Positions 23,176 to 32,100 of a DNA stretch of 64,000 nt are shown piece after piece. This DNA comes from Mycobacterium aquaticum (GTDB taxonomy: Bacteria > Actinomycetota > Actinomycetes > Mycobacteriales > Mycobacteriaceae), in NCBI RefSeq assembly GCF_002086485.1, contig NZ_MVHF01000021.1:55025-119024 (forward strand). Reading direction: 5' to 3'. Under the pieces are notes generated by a model. It did not search any database. It saw nothing but the letters and a program-made list of their open reading frames with translations, and had not been told where the DNA came from. The translations under genes and the position numbers were made by a program. The number at the start of each line of letters is the position of its first letter. The first letter of the stretch is position 1.

Positions 23176-23420
23176 AAGCCGGTATCCACCCCGACTACCA
23201 CCCGGTGGTCTTTCAAGACGCCGCGACCGGCACGCGGTTCTTGACCCGGTCCACCGCCACCAGCGAGCGGACCGTCGAGTGGACCACGTCGGAGGGCACC
23301 CGGACCTACCCGCTGATTGTGGTCGACGTCAGCTCGGACTCGCATCCGTTCTGGACCGGCTCGCAGCGCCACATCGATTCGGCAGGCCAGCTGGAGAAGT
23401 TCCGCCGCCGCTACGGATAG
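23172..23420 (+). CDS. rpmE2: Ribosomal protein L31, type B (zinc-independent)
   Basis: This is an 82-residue L31 type B protein with no cysteine; primary L31 binds zinc through cysteines. Hallmarks are His-Pro-Asp-Tyr-His-Pro-Val-Val-Phe-Gln-Asp and the ending Ser-His-Pro-Phe-Trp-Thr-Gly. Its ATG overlaps the mrf stop (ATGA) with a GAAGGAG site upstream, so it is coupled to mrf and under the same Zur box. Confidence 0.95.
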   Translation: MKAGIHPDYHPVVFQDAATGTRFLTRSTATSERTVEWTTSEGTRTYPLIVVDVSSDSHPFWTGSQRHIDSAGQLEKFRRRYG

Positions 23421-23442
23421 CGATCCCCCATAGGCTGGGGCC

Positions 23443-24363
23443 ATGCGGCTCAAGCCCGGCAGACCCGACCTGACCGATTACGCACGGTATTTCGACACCC
23501 CACCGGCCACGCCGCAGTCCGGCCTGCGGATCACCTGGGCCGGGGTGACCACACTGCTGGTCCACGACGGTTCGTCGGCCGTGCTGACCGACGGGTTCTT
23601 CTCCCGGCCACCACTGTTGACCGTCGGCCTGCGCCGGCTCGAACCATCCCTGCCACGCATCGACGGCTGCCTGGCCCGGCTCGGCGTCAAGCGACTCGAC
23701 GCCGTGCTGCCCGTGCACACCCATTTCGACCACGCCATGGATTCCGCGGTGGTGGCCGACCGCACCGGGGCCACACTGGTCGGCGGATCCTCGGCGGCGC
23801 AGATCGGCCACGGGCATGGCCTCGCTCCGGACCGGGTCGTCACCGCGACCCCGGGCCGGGCACTGCCGCTCGGCGCATTCGACGTCACGCTCTTCGAATC
23901 GGAGCACTGCCCGCCCGACCGGTTCCCCGGCACCATCACCGAGCCCGTCGTGCCACCGGTGAAAGCGTCGGCCTACAAGTGTGGCGAGGCCTGGTCGATC
24001 CTGCTGCACCACCGCGCCACCGATCGCCGGATGCTGATCGTCGGCAGCGCCGGCGCCATTACCGGGGCGCTTGCCGGGCAACGCGCCGAGGTCGTGTATC
24101 TCGGTATCGGACAGCTCGGGCTGCAACCCGAGCGGTACCTGCTCGACTATTGGGCCGAGACCGTGCGGGCCGTCGGGGCCCGTCGGGTCGTGCTGATCCA
24201 CTGGGACGACTTCTTCCGGCCATTGCACAAACCGTTGCGGGCGTTGCCGTATGCCGGTGACGATCTGGACGTCTCGATGCGGGTGCTGGCCCGCCTGGCC
24301 GCCGAGGACGGCGTCAGCCTGCACCTTCCGACCCTGTGGGAGCCTGCAGACCCGTGGGCCTAG
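23443..24363 (+). CDS. Metallo-beta-lactamase-fold hydrolase (Rv3577-like)
   Basis: This is a 306-residue protein with the metal-binding motif His-Thr-His-Phe-Asp-His near residue 93, where the fifth and sixth positions supply the second metal. A later His-Trp-Asp lies in the C-terminal part. It occupies the Rv3577 position next to arsB2, and the arsB2 start overlaps its end. No signal peptide is visible, so it is probably cytoplasmic. The substrate cannot be named; UlaG-like lactonases and phosphodiesterases share this fold. Confidence 0.8.
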   Translation: MRLKPGRPDLTDYARYFDTPPATPQSGLRITWAGVTTLLVHDGSSAVLTDGFFSRPPLLTVGLRRLEPSLPRIDGCLARLGVKRLDAVLPVHTHFDHAMDSAVVADRTGATLVGGSSAAQIGHGHGLAPDRVVTATPGRALPLGAFDVTLFESEHCPPDRFPGTITEPVVPPVKASAYKCGEAWSILLHHRATDRRMLIVGSAGAITGALAGQRAEVVYLGIGQLGLQPERYLLDYWAETVRAVGARRVVLIHWDDFFRPLHKPLRALPYAGDDLDVSMRVLARLAAEDGVSLHLPTLWEPADPWA

Positions 24364-25589
24364 CACTGTTTCTGCTGGCCGTCGTGCTGGTGTTCGCGCT
24401 CGCAAAGCCAGAAGGCTGGCCCGAGGCTGTCGTGGCGGTTCCGGCCGCCGGGCTGCTGATCGCGGTCGGCGTCATCTCGCCGCACGACGCCATGGCCGAG
24501 GTGAACCGGCTGCTACCGGTGGTCGGCTTTCTTGCCGCCGTGCTGGTGCTGGCGCATCTGTGCGACGACGAAGGCCTGTTCCACGCGGCAGGCACCCTCA
24601 TGGCCCGGGCGAGCACAGGTGATCCGCGCCGCCTGCTGACCCGCGTGTTTCTCATCGGCGCCATCACCACGGCCGTGCTGAGCCTCGACGCGACCGTCGT
24701 GTTGCTCACCCCGGTGGTGCTGACCACGGCCCGCACGCTGGACATCACGCCGCGGCCGCACGCGTACGCCACGGCACACCTGGCCAACACCGCGTCGTTG
24801 GTGTTTCCCGTGTCCAACCTGACCAACCTGCTGGCCTTCGCGGTGGCCGGGCTGTCCTTCACTCAGTTCAGCGCGGTCATGGTGGCACCATGGCTGGCCG
24901 GTATCGCGGTCGAGTTCGTGGTATTGCGTTGGCTTTTCCGGCGTGAGCTGAGCCGCCCGGCCGCCGAGGTGACACCCCCGCCACCGGAAGTTCCGGTGTT
25001 CGTGCTCGCGGTGCTGGGTTTGACGCTGGCGGGTTTCGTGGTCACCTCGTTGTTCGACCTGTCGCCGGCGTGGGCCGCGCTGGCGGGCGCGCTCGTGCTC
25101 GGCGTCCGCAGCCTGCTGCAGCGGCGCAGCACGGTCGGCAGTATCGCCCGTGCCGTCAACGTTCCGTTCCTCGCGTTCGTGCTGTGCCTCGGCGTGGTGG
25201 TCGACGCCGTCGTCCACAACGGTCTCGGCGACGTCATGCGCGGGCTGCTGCCTGTCGGCGACTCACTTCCGGCGCTTCTGGGCTTCGCGGCGGTGGCGGC
25301 GGTACTGGCGAATCTGGTCAACAATCTGCCCGCCGTGCTGGTGCTGCTGCCACTGGTGGCGGCATCGGGGCCCGCTGCGGTGCTGGCCGTGCTGATCGGT
25401 GTCAACGTCGGGCCCAACCTCACCTACGTCGGATCACTGTCGAACCTGCTGTGGCGCAATGTTGTCAATCAACACGGGCTGACCGCTCGGTTCGCTGAAT
25501 TCAGCCGGGTCGGCTTGTGGACGGTGCCGCTGACACTGGTGGCCGCTGTGCTCGCACTGTGGGCCGGGCTGCGCCTCGTCGGCCTCTGA
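24354..25589 (+). CDS. arsB2: ArsB-type anion/arsenite transporter
   Basis: This is a 411-residue membrane protein of the ArsB/ion-transporter superfamily, with ten or more hydrophobic segments starting directly at the N-terminus. The conserved signature is Asn-Leu-Val-Asn-Asn-Leu-Pro-Ala near residue 335, and Leu-Asp-Ala-Thr-Val-Val-Leu-Leu-Thr-Pro-Val is also typical. A GTG at 24354 is used; a GTG at 24336 in the same frame adds six residues. It is the Rv3578 (arsB2) counterpart by position. No arsC or arsR lies nearby, so arsenic resistance is not assured. Confidence 0.82.
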   Translation: MGLALFLLAVVLVFALAKPEGWPEAVVAVPAAGLLIAVGVISPHDAMAEVNRLLPVVGFLAAVLVLAHLCDDEGLFHAAGTLMARASTGDPRRLLTRVFLIGAITTAVLSLDATVVLLTPVVLTTARTLDITPRPHAYATAHLANTASLVFPVSNLTNLLAFAVAGLSFTQFSAVMVAPWLAGIAVEFVVLRWLFRRELSRPAAEVTPPPPEVPVFVLAVLGLTLAGFVVTSLFDLSPAWAALAGALVLGVRSLLQRRSTVGSIARAVNVPFLAFVLCLGVVVDAVVHNGLGDVMRGLLPVGDSLPALLGFAAVAAVLANLVNNLPAVLVLLPLVAASGPAAVLAVLIGVNVGPNLTYVGSLSNLLWRNVVNQHGLTARFAEFSRVGLWTVPLTLVAAVLALWAGLRLVGL

Positions 25590-25648
25590 GCGACACCGTT
25601 CACCTGCGCGTATGGCGCTGTTCGCGTTGACCCGGTAGCACGGCAGGG

Positions 25649-27181
25649 GTGAGCGACAACGTCGGCGTCAGCCGCCGCAAACTTCTGCTGGTGGGTGGCA
25701 CCACCGCGCTGCTCGGCGCCGGGGCCGGCGGCGCAGCCACCGAACTGCTGCGGCCGAAGGCCACCGGCCCGGATTTGTGGCCGCGCATCGACCGCAGCGG
25801 TGCACCCCCGGTTTCCGGGGTACACCTGCAGTTCGGCGCCGACGCCGCCACCGAGGTGGCGGTGTCATGGCACACGACCGCCGCGGTGAACAATCCCCGG
25901 GTCACGTTCGGCACACCTGCGGGCGGACTCGGAGACACCGTCCCCGCCGACACCGTCACCTACCGAGATGCGCAGTCCGGCACCGAAGTCCGGGTACACC
26001 ATGCCCGGATGACGGGGTTGCTGCCCGACACCGACTACGTGTACGCCGCCGTTCACGACGGCGCCAGCCCCGAACTGGGCAGCGTGCACACCGCGCCACG
26101 AGGGCGAGCGGCGTTGCGTTTCACGAGCTTCGGTGATCAGTCCACGCCGACGCTCGACGCGATGGTGGCCAACGCGTTCGGCAGCGACAACCGTGGTTCG
26201 CCTGCCGCGGGCGACATCACCGCGGCCGTCGAACAGACCGCGCCGTTGTTCAATCTCGTCAACGGCGATCTGTGCTACGCCAACCTGTCCGGCAACCGGA
26301 TCCGCACCTGGTCCGACTGGTTCGACAACAACTCCCGCTCAGCGCGGCACCGGCCGTGGATGCCCGCGGCGGGCAACCACGAGAACGAGCTGGGCAACGG
26401 CCCGATCGGATTCGGCGCCTACCAAACCTATTTCGCGCTGCCCGATTCCGGATCTGACGCCGAGCTGCGCGGCCTGTGGTACGCATTCACCGCGGGCGCG
26501 GTTCGGGTGATCAGCCTCAACAACGACGACGTGTGTTATCAGGACGGCGGCAACTCCTATGTGCACGGCTACTCCGGCGGTGCCCAGAGGCGTTGGCTCG
26601 AAGGCGAATTGGAGCGCACCAGCACCGATCCCGCGATCGACTGGGTGGTGGTGTGCATGCACCAGACGGCCGTGTCGACCGGCCACAAGACCAACGGCGC
26701 CGATCTGGGCATCAGGCAGAACTGGCTGCCGCTGTTCGACCGCTACGGCGTGGACCTGGTGGTGTGCGGGCACGAACACCACTACGAACGGACACATCCC
26801 ATCCGCGGCACCCTACCGACCGACACCCTGACGCCAGCCGTAACCGACCACGGCACAGTGCATCTGGTGATCGGCGGGGGCGGCACGTCGATACCGTCCA
26901 ACCGGATGCTCTTCGACGAACCCCGCTGTCAGGTGCTCATGGGCGTCGACGGCGTCGACCCCGCGCTCAAGAAACGGACACCACGCTATGTCGAGGAACC
27001 GGCGGCGTGGTCGGCCTTCCGGGACCGCGACAACCCGTACGGGTTCGTCATGTTCGACGTCGACCCCGGCCAGCCTGGCGGCGAAACATCAATCGAGGCA
27101 ACCTATTTCGCGATAACAGGACCGCTGGGCACGATGACGCCGGTGGACCGGTTCAGCCTGAGCAAGCCGCGCCGGGCCTGA
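25649..27181 (+). CDS. Exported purple acid phosphatase-like metallophosphoesterase
   Basis: This is a 510-residue protein with a twin-arginine-type signal (Ser-Arg-Arg-Lys-Leu-Leu-Leu, then a Gly/Ala-rich stretch). An N-terminal fibronectin-like purple acid phosphatase domain (about 55-145) is followed by a metallophosphoesterase domain. The metal-binding blocks appear in order: Phe-Gly-Asp, Gly-Asp-Leu-Cys-Tyr, Gly-Asn-His-Glu, Met-His-Gln and Gly-His-Glu-His-His-Tyr. It starts with GTG at 25649, 59 bases after arsB2, and ends convergent to rlmB. It probably releases phosphate outside the membrane. Confidence 0.88.
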   Translation: MSDNVGVSRRKLLLVGGTTALLGAGAGGAATELLRPKATGPDLWPRIDRSGAPPVSGVHLQFGADAATEVAVSWHTTAAVNNPRVTFGTPAGGLGDTVPADTVTYRDAQSGTEVRVHHARMTGLLPDTDYVYAAVHDGASPELGSVHTAPRGRAALRFTSFGDQSTPTLDAMVANAFGSDNRGSPAAGDITAAVEQTAPLFNLVNGDLCYANLSGNRIRTWSDWFDNNSRSARHRPWMPAAGNHENELGNGPIGFGAYQTYFALPDSGSDAELRGLWYAFTAGAVRVISLNNDDVCYQDGGNSYVHGYSGGAQRRWLEGELERTSTDPAIDWVVVCMHQTAVSTGHKTNGADLGIRQNWLPLFDRYGVDLVVCGHEHHYERTHPIRGTLPTDTLTPAVTDHGTVHLVIGGGGTSIPSNRMLFDEPRCQVLMGVDGVDPALKKRTPRYVEEPAAWSAFRDRDNPYGFVMFDVDPGQPGGETSIEATYFAITGPLGTMTPVDRFSLSKPRRA

Positions 27182-27186
27182 GGCGA

Positions 27187-28128
27187 TCAGCCGCGGCGCT
27201 GCCGGGCGATCTCGGCCAGCACCACGCCGGCGGCCACCGAGGCGTTCAGCGACTCCGTCGGCCCCGCCATCGGTATCGACACCACCGCATCGCAGGTCTC
27301 CCGCACCAACCGGGACAGGCCCTTACCCTCGGAGCCCACCACCACGACCATCGGCCCGGTACCGTCCAGCTGGTCCAGCGTGGTGTCGCCACCGGCGTCC
27401 AGACCCACCACCTGCAGGCCGGCGCCGGCCCAACTCGTCAGGGTGCGAGTGAGATTCGTGGCCCGCGCCACCTTGAGCCGGGCCGCCGCACCGGCGCTGG
27501 TCCGCCAGGCCACCGCCGTCACCGACGCCGAGCGCCGCTGCGGGATGACCACACCGTGCCCGCCGAACGCGGACACCGACCGCACGATCGCGCCGAGGTT
27601 GCGGGGGTCGGAGATGTTGTCGAGCGCCACCAGCAGTGCGGGCGAGCCCTCGTCCCTCGCCGTCGCCAACAGATCGTCGGGATGGGCATAGCGGTACGGC
27701 GGGACCTGCAGGGCCAAACCCTGATGCAGCCCATTGGAACTCATGCGGTCCAGGTCGGTGCGGGGCACCTCAAGGATCGAGATACCGCGGTCGGCGGCGA
27801 TCTGCACCGACTCGGTCAGCCGCTCGTCGGCCTCGGTGCCCAGCGCGATGAACAGCGCGGTGGCCGGGACTTTCGCGCGCAGGCATTCCACGACCGGGTT
27901 GCGGCCGAGCACCAGCTCGGTGTCATCGGTCTTCTTGTGCCTGCCCTGCTGCTGACGGGCCGCCTTCGCGGCTTTCTTGGCGGCGGGATGGTTGGGCCGC
28001 ATATGGGCGGGCGGCGTCGCCCCGCGACCCTCGAGGCCGCGCCTGCGCACTCCGCCGGAGCCGACGGTCGGGCCCTTCTTCGTGCCTGCCTTGCGGATGG
28101 CCCCGCGCCGCTGTGAATTGCCGGCCAT
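27187..28128 (-). CDS. rlmB: 23S rRNA 2'-O-ribose methyltransferase, TrmH family
   Basis: This is a 313-residue SPOUT enzyme of the RlmB/TrmH type. The first ~75 residues are a basic, Arg/Lys-rich tail, followed by an eL30-like substrate-binding domain (from about 78). The knotted methyltransferase domain carries Asn-Leu-Gly-Ala-Ile-Val-Arg-Ser, Val-Gly-Ser-Glu-Gly-Lys-Gly-Leu and Ser-Leu-Asn-Ala-Ser-Val-Ala. It lies downstream of cysS at the Rv3579c position. The family methylates G2251-type positions of 23S rRNA; the exact nucleotide is inferred. Confidence 0.9.
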   Translation of the reverse strand: MAGNSQRRGAIRKAGTKKGPTVGSGGVRRRGLEGRGATPPAHMRPNHPAAKKAAKAARQQQGRHKKTDDTELVLGRNPVVECLRAKVPATALFIALGTEADERLTESVQIAADRGISILEVPRTDLDRMSSNGLHQGLALQVPPYRYAHPDDLLATARDEGSPALLVALDNISDPRNLGAIVRSVSAFGGHGVVIPQRRSASVTAVAWRTSAGAAARLKVARATNLTRTLTSWAGAGLQVVGLDAGGDTTLDQLDGTGPMVVVVGSEGKGLSRLVRETCDAVVSIPMAGPTESLNASVAAGVVLAEIARQRRG

Positions 28129-28159
28129 TATCTATCCCGTCGCTTCGCTCGCCCCGGCA

Positions 28160-29566
28160 CTACTTCGTCCCGTTCAACAAGGACCACTGGGGTCCGTCGG
28201 CGGTATCGGTGACCTCGATACCGGCCTCCTTCAACCGATCCCGGATCGCGTCGGCGGCCGCCCAGTCCCGCCGTTCACGCGCCTCGGCCCGGCTCGTCAA
28301 GGCCCACTGCACCAGAACGTCGACGGCAGCCAGCGCGGCCGACGTCTCGTCGCGCGACTCCCAGCGCTCATCGAGCGGATCGCAGCCCAGGATGCCCGTC
28401 ATCGCCCGGATGGACCGAGCCTGCGCCATCGCACCGTCGTGGTCGCCCGTGTCCAGCGCCCGGTTGCCCTCGGCGCGTGCGGCGTGCACCTCGGCGAGCG
28501 CGATCGGCACCGAAAGATCGTCGTCGAGCGCGGCGGCGAATTTCGGCGTCCACTCGCCGACGGTGACCTCGCCGACCCGGTTGTGCACGCGGTGCAGGAA
28601 ATCCTCGATGCCGCTGTAGGCCTTGACCGCGTCCTGCAGGGCGGTCTCGGAGAATTCGAGCATGGACCGGTAGTGCGCGCTGCCCAGGTAGTAGCGCAGC
28701 TCGGCGGCCCGAACCCGTTGCAGCACAGCGGGAATCGACAGAACGTTGCCGAGCGACTTGCTCATCTTCTCGCCACCCATGGTGACCCAGCCGTTGTGCA
28801 GCCAGTACCGCGCGAAACCGTCACCGGCGGCGTTGGCCTGCGCGATCTCGTTCTCGTGGTGCGGGAACACCAGATCCATGCCGCCGGCGTGGATGTCGAA
28901 CTCGGCGCCGAGATAGGCCTCGCACATCGCGACGCACTCGGTGTGCCAGCCGGGCCTGCCCCGACCGAACGGTGTCGGCCAGGACGGCTCACCGGGTTTG
29001 GCGCCCTTCCACAACGTGAAGTCACGCTGATCACGCTTGCCGGTGGCGGCGCCCTCACCCTGATGGACGTCGTCGATGCGGTGGCCGGACAGCTTGCCGT
29101 AGTCCGGCAGGCTCAACACGTCGAAGTACACGTCGCCGTCGGCGGCATAGGCATGACCCTTGTCGACCAGCCGCTCGATGAGCTCGACCATCTGCGTGAT
29201 GTGTCCGGTGGCCCGCGGCTCGGCCGACGGTGGCAGCACGCCCAGCGCGTCGTAGGCAGCGGAGAACGCCCGCTCGAACGTCGCGGCCCACTCCCACCAT
29301 GGCCGGCCCGCGTCGGCGGCCTTGTTGAGGATCTTGTCGTCGATGTCGGTGACGTTGCGGATGAACGCGACGTCGTAGCCCTTGGCGGTCAGCCAGCGAC
29401 GCAGCACGTCGAAGGCGACGCCGCTGCGGACGTGCCCGATGTGGGGCAGGCCCTGCACCGTGGCACCGCACAGGTAGATGGAGGCGTGCCCGGGGCGCAA
29501 CGGCACGAAATCACGTACGGCACCAGCCATGGTGTCGTACAGCCGCAGTCCGGCACGATCGGTCAC
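28160..29566 (-). CDS. cysS: Cysteinyl-tRNA synthetase
   Basis: This is a 468-residue class I synthetase. The His-Ile-Gly-His motif (in Leu-Pro-His-Ile-Gly-His) and the Lys-Met-Ser-Lys-Ser loop are intact, and Tyr-Leu-Cys-Gly-Ala begins the zinc/cysteine site. The GTG at 29566 gives the family's normal N-terminus (Met-Thr-Asp-Arg-Ala); the longer frame is not supported. It is in the carD-ispD-ispF-cysS-rlmB run and attaches cysteine to tRNA-Cys. Confidence 0.95.
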   Translation of the reverse strand: MTDRAGLRLYDTMAGAVRDFVPLRPGHASIYLCGATVQGLPHIGHVRSGVAFDVLRRWLTAKGYDVAFIRNVTDIDDKILNKAADAGRPWWEWAATFERAFSAAYDALGVLPPSAEPRATGHITQMVELIERLVDKGHAYAADGDVYFDVLSLPDYGKLSGHRIDDVHQGEGAATGKRDQRDFTLWKGAKPGEPSWPTPFGRGRPGWHTECVAMCEAYLGAEFDIHAGGMDLVFPHHENEIAQANAAGDGFARYWLHNGWVTMGGEKMSKSLGNVLSIPAVLQRVRAAELRYYLGSAHYRSMLEFSETALQDAVKAYSGIEDFLHRVHNRVGEVTVGEWTPKFAAALDDDLSVPIALAEVHAARAEGNRALDTGDHDGAMAQARSIRAMTGILGCDPLDERWESRDETSAALAAVDVLVQWALTSRAEARERRDWAAADAIRDRLKEAGIEVTDTADGPQWSLLNGTK

Positions 29567-29585
29567 GACCGGCCAGCTTACCGGC

Positions 29586-30062
29586 CTAATCGCCCTCAAC
29601 CACCAACGCGGTGGCAATGGCCGCCAATCCCTCTCCGCGGCCGGTCAGGCCGAGACCGTCTGTGGTGGTCGCCGAAACCGACACGGGCGCTCCCACCAGC
29701 TCGCTCAGCAGGCGCTGGGCCTCGTCGCGGCGGGGCCCGATCTTGGGTCGGTTGCCGATGACCTGCACGGCCGCATTGCCCACCGTGAACCCGGCCTCGG
29801 CCAGCAAACCGCGAACGTGCCGAAGCATGTCGGCGCCGCTGACGCCGCGCCACTGTGGCTGGTCGGTGCCGAAGACACCGCCGATGTCGCCGAGACCGGC
29901 GGCGCTGAGCAGCGCGTCGCACAACGCGTGGGCCGCGACGTCGCCGTCGGAATGCCCGGCGCAGCCGTCGGCGCCGTCGAATAGCAGCCCCAGCAGCCAG
30001 CAGGGCCGCCCGGACTCGACGGGATGGACGTCGGTGCCGAGACCGATCCGTGGAATCGTCAC
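29586..30062 (-). CDS. ispF: 2-C-methyl-D-erythritol 2,4-cyclodiphosphate synthase
   Basis: IspF (158 residues) makes the cyclic diphosphate in the MEP isoprenoid pathway. The zinc ligands are in Gly-Thr-Asp-Val-His-Pro near the N-terminus and in Gly-His-Ser-Asp-Gly-Asp-Val-Ala-Ala-His. The start is a GTG that overlaps the ispD stop codon by four bases (GTGA), so the two are coupled. The enzyme is a cytosolic trimer and feeds IspG. Confidence 0.95.
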   Translation of the reverse strand: MTIPRIGLGTDVHPVESGRPCWLLGLLFDGADGCAGHSDGDVAAHALCDALLSAAGLGDIGGVFGTDQPQWRGVSGADMLRHVRGLLAEAGFTVGNAAVQVIGNRPKIGPRRDEAQRLLSELVGAPVSVSATTTDGLGLTGRGEGLAAIATALVVEGD

Positions 30063-30730
30063 GACGCGCCGCTGCGTGCCAGCAGGGCCTCGGCCAGCAG
30101 CAGGTCCATGGGAGTGGTGATCTTGAATGCCATCGGGTCGCCGTCGACGACCTGTACCGGCGTGCCGCTCTGCTCGACGAGCGAGGCGTCGTCGGTGACC
30201 ACCCCGGACCCTGCACGCTGATACGCACGCCGCAGCACGTCGGTGTGAAAGCCCTGAGGTGTCTGGACGGCACGCAGACCGGCCCGTTCCGGTGTCCCGA
30301 GCACCGCACCGTTGGCGTCGACGGCCTTGATGGTGTCGGACAGCGGCAGGCCCGGGACGACGGCGCTGTGCCCGGCCTCGAGAGCCCGCACGACACGGAC
30401 GATCAGCGCGGCCGGGGTCAGAGCCCTGGCCGCGTCGTGGACCAATACGAATTCGGCGTCGCCCGTGGCCTGCAGGGCCAGCCGGACCGACTCGGTACGG
30501 TCGGCACCGCCCGCAACGATGTCGGTTGCGCCACCGAAGATCAGCTTGGCCTCATCGGTCAGTGCGGGCGGCACCGCGACGACGACGGCGTCGATGACGC
30601 CCGACGCACGCAAACCGTCGAGAGCGTGTTCCAGCAACGGCCTACCGGCCAATTTGACGAAGGCCTTCGGCCTACCCGCGCGCAGCCGCTCACCCGAGCC
30701 GGCGGCCGGGACGACGGCTACCGTTGTCAC
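30059..30730 (-). CDS. ispD: 2-C-methyl-D-erythritol 4-phosphate cytidylyltransferase
   Basis: IspD (223 residues) couples CTP to methylerythritol phosphate in the MEP pathway. The nucleotide-binding Pro-Ala-Ala-Gly-Ser-Gly-Glu-Arg-Leu motif is at residues 8-16, and the Val-His-Asp-Ala-Ala-Arg motif is in the middle. It starts with GTG six bases after carD and overlaps ispF. The carD-ispD-ispF order is standard in mycobacteria. Confidence 0.95.
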   Translation of the reverse strand: MTTVAVVPAAGSGERLRAGRPKAFVKLAGRPLLEHALDGLRASGVIDAVVVAVPPALTDEAKLIFGGATDIVAGGADRTESVRLALQATGDAEFVLVHDAARALTPAALIVRVVRALEAGHSAVVPGLPLSDTIKAVDANGAVLGTPERAGLRAVQTPQGFHTDVLRRAYQRAGSGVVTDDASLVEQSGTPVQVVDGDPMAFKITTPMDLLLAEALLARSGAS

Positions 30731-30736
30731 TACGCG

Positions 30737-31225
30737 TCAGGACGCGGCGGCCAGAACCTCGTCGAGCATGGTCTCGGCCTTGGCGTCATCGGTGTTCTCC
30801 GCCAACGCGAGTTCGCCGACCAGGATCTGCCGGGCCTTGGCCAGCATCCGCTTCTCGCCCGCGGACAGGCCGCGTTCCTGATCCCGGCGCCACAGGTCGC
30901 GGACGACCTCGGCGACCTTGTTGACATCCCCCGAAGCAAGCTTCTCCAGATTGGCCTTGTAGCGGCGCGACCAGTTGGTCGGCTCCTCGGTGTGCGGCGC
31001 ACGCAGCACCTGGAACACCTTGTCAAGGCCTTCCTGCCCGACTACGTCACGCACGCCGACGTATTCGGCATTTTCTGCAGGTACTCGAACGGTCAGGTCC
31101 CCCTGGGCGACCTTCAGGACGAGATATTCTTTCTGCTCGCCTTTGATGGTTCGGGTTTCGATCGCCTCGATCAACGCAGCACCGTGGTGTGGATAGACAA
31201 CGGTGTCTCCGACCTTAAAAATCAT
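30737..31225 (-). CDS. carD: RNA polymerase-binding regulator CarD
   Basis: CarD (162 residues) binds the RNA polymerase beta subunit and stabilises open promoter complexes, notably at rRNA promoters. The N-terminal Tudor-like RNAP-interaction domain (residues 1-about 60, Phe-Lys-Val-Gly-Asp-Thr-Val-Val-Tyr-Pro) and the C-terminal helical DNA-contact domain with a conserved Trp (Thr-Asn-Trp-Ser-Arg-Arg) are both intact. The ATG at 31225 has an AAAGGGG site. It leads the operon to ispD, ispF and probably cysS and rlmB. Confidence 0.97.
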   Translation of the reverse strand: MIFKVGDTVVYPHHGAALIEAIETRTIKGEQKEYLVLKVAQGDLTVRVPAENAEYVGVRDVVGQEGLDKVFQVLRAPHTEEPTNWSRRYKANLEKLASGDVNKVAEVVRDLWRRDQERGLSAGEKRMLAKARQILVGELALAENTDDAKAETMLDEVLAAAS

Positions 31226-31251
31226 CTGATTCGAGCCCCTTTCGCCCCCCT

Positions 31252-31257
31252 ATCCTA
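31252..31257 (-). promoter_or_regulatory. Candidate -10 element of carD
   Basis: On the minus strand TAGGAT lies 26 bases upstream of the carD ATG and fits the mycobacterial TAnnnT -10 pattern. No good -35 hexamer is seen at 17 bases, which is common for mycobacterial housekeeping promoters. The rest of the carD/lpqE gap (31226-31464) shows no gene. Confidence 0.4.
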
Positions 31258-31464
31258 ACACGGGCCTTGATCACACGCCGATCAACAGTGCAGGTCAGGG
31301 GCACCGCAGGTGAAGAGTAGGGGTTGACAGGGTGACGAAATCGTGCAACCAAACAGCCGCTGCCACACCCGATTCGGCCGATCTCAACCCTCGCCGTTCC
31401 GCGCGCAACCCCGACCTACTACTCTGCATAGTCGAAGTAGGGCGACCCAATTCAGGAGGCTTGA

Positions 31465-32046
31465 GTGAACCGCTTCACATTGCGCGCCTCGGTCGGCATG
31501 GCCGCATGCGGCCTGGCCGCCGCAGTCGCACTCACCGGATGTGGCGCCGGGCAGGTCTCCCAGACGTCCACCCAGGAGCCCGCGGTCAACGGCGTCAACG
31601 CCCAGGCCGGACCGGTCTCGCTGCGCAACGTCCACCTGCGGGCCCCGCAGGAGACCGACTATGTGCAGCCGGGATCTCCCGCCGAGTTGCTGTTCGTCGC
31701 CGCCAACACCTCGGCCGACAACAACAACAAGCTGAAGTCGATCACCTCCGACATCGGTGACGTGGCACTGACCGGTGACACCACGGTGCCCGCCAACGGC
31801 GTGCTGGTGGTCGGTGAGCCCGACGGGCAGATCGCGCCGCTGGAGAAGGTCGAGGCTGCCGACGCCGTCACCGCCAAGGTGACGCTGAACAAGCAGATCA
31901 CCAACGGCCTGCTGTACAACTTCACGTTCAACTTCGAGAACGGCCAGACCACCGTGGCGGTCCCGATCTCGGCAGGCGACGCACAGCGCCGCGACAAGAC
32001 CGGGGACTCGGACCAGGCCGCGAGCGAATCAGGCGAACACCACTAG
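31465..32046 (+). CDS. lpqE: Lipoprotein LpqE
   Basis: This is a 193-residue lipoprotein with signal residues 1-25 and lipobox Leu-Thr-Gly-Cys (Cys26). The mature domain is beta-rich and resembles the PCu(A)C copper-chaperone fold family, but I see none of its Met/His copper ligands, so metal binding is doubtful. The C-terminus is acidic and ends His-His. The start is a GTG with AGGAGG eight bases upstream. It is divergent from carD, as in Rv3583c/Rv3584, and just ahead of radA. Confidence 0.88.
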   Translation: MNRFTLRASVGMAACGLAAAVALTGCGAGQVSQTSTQEPAVNGVNAQAGPVSLRNVHLRAPQETDYVQPGSPAELLFVAANTSADNNNKLKSITSDIGDVALTGDTTVPANGVLVVGEPDGQIAPLEKVEAADAVTAKVTLNKQITNGLLYNFTFNFENGQTTVAVPISAGDAQRRDKTGDSDQAASESGEHH

Positions 32047-32100
32047 GTTTTCGCCGCGGCGGACCCGATGGATGTCGGTGCCGGCCGCTAGGGTCACTGC

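Noticed and set aside
31324..31352. TTGACA at 31324 as an lpqE promoter
   Set aside because: No TAnnnT element occurs 16-19 bases downstream, and the position is 140 bases from lpqE; not enough to call.
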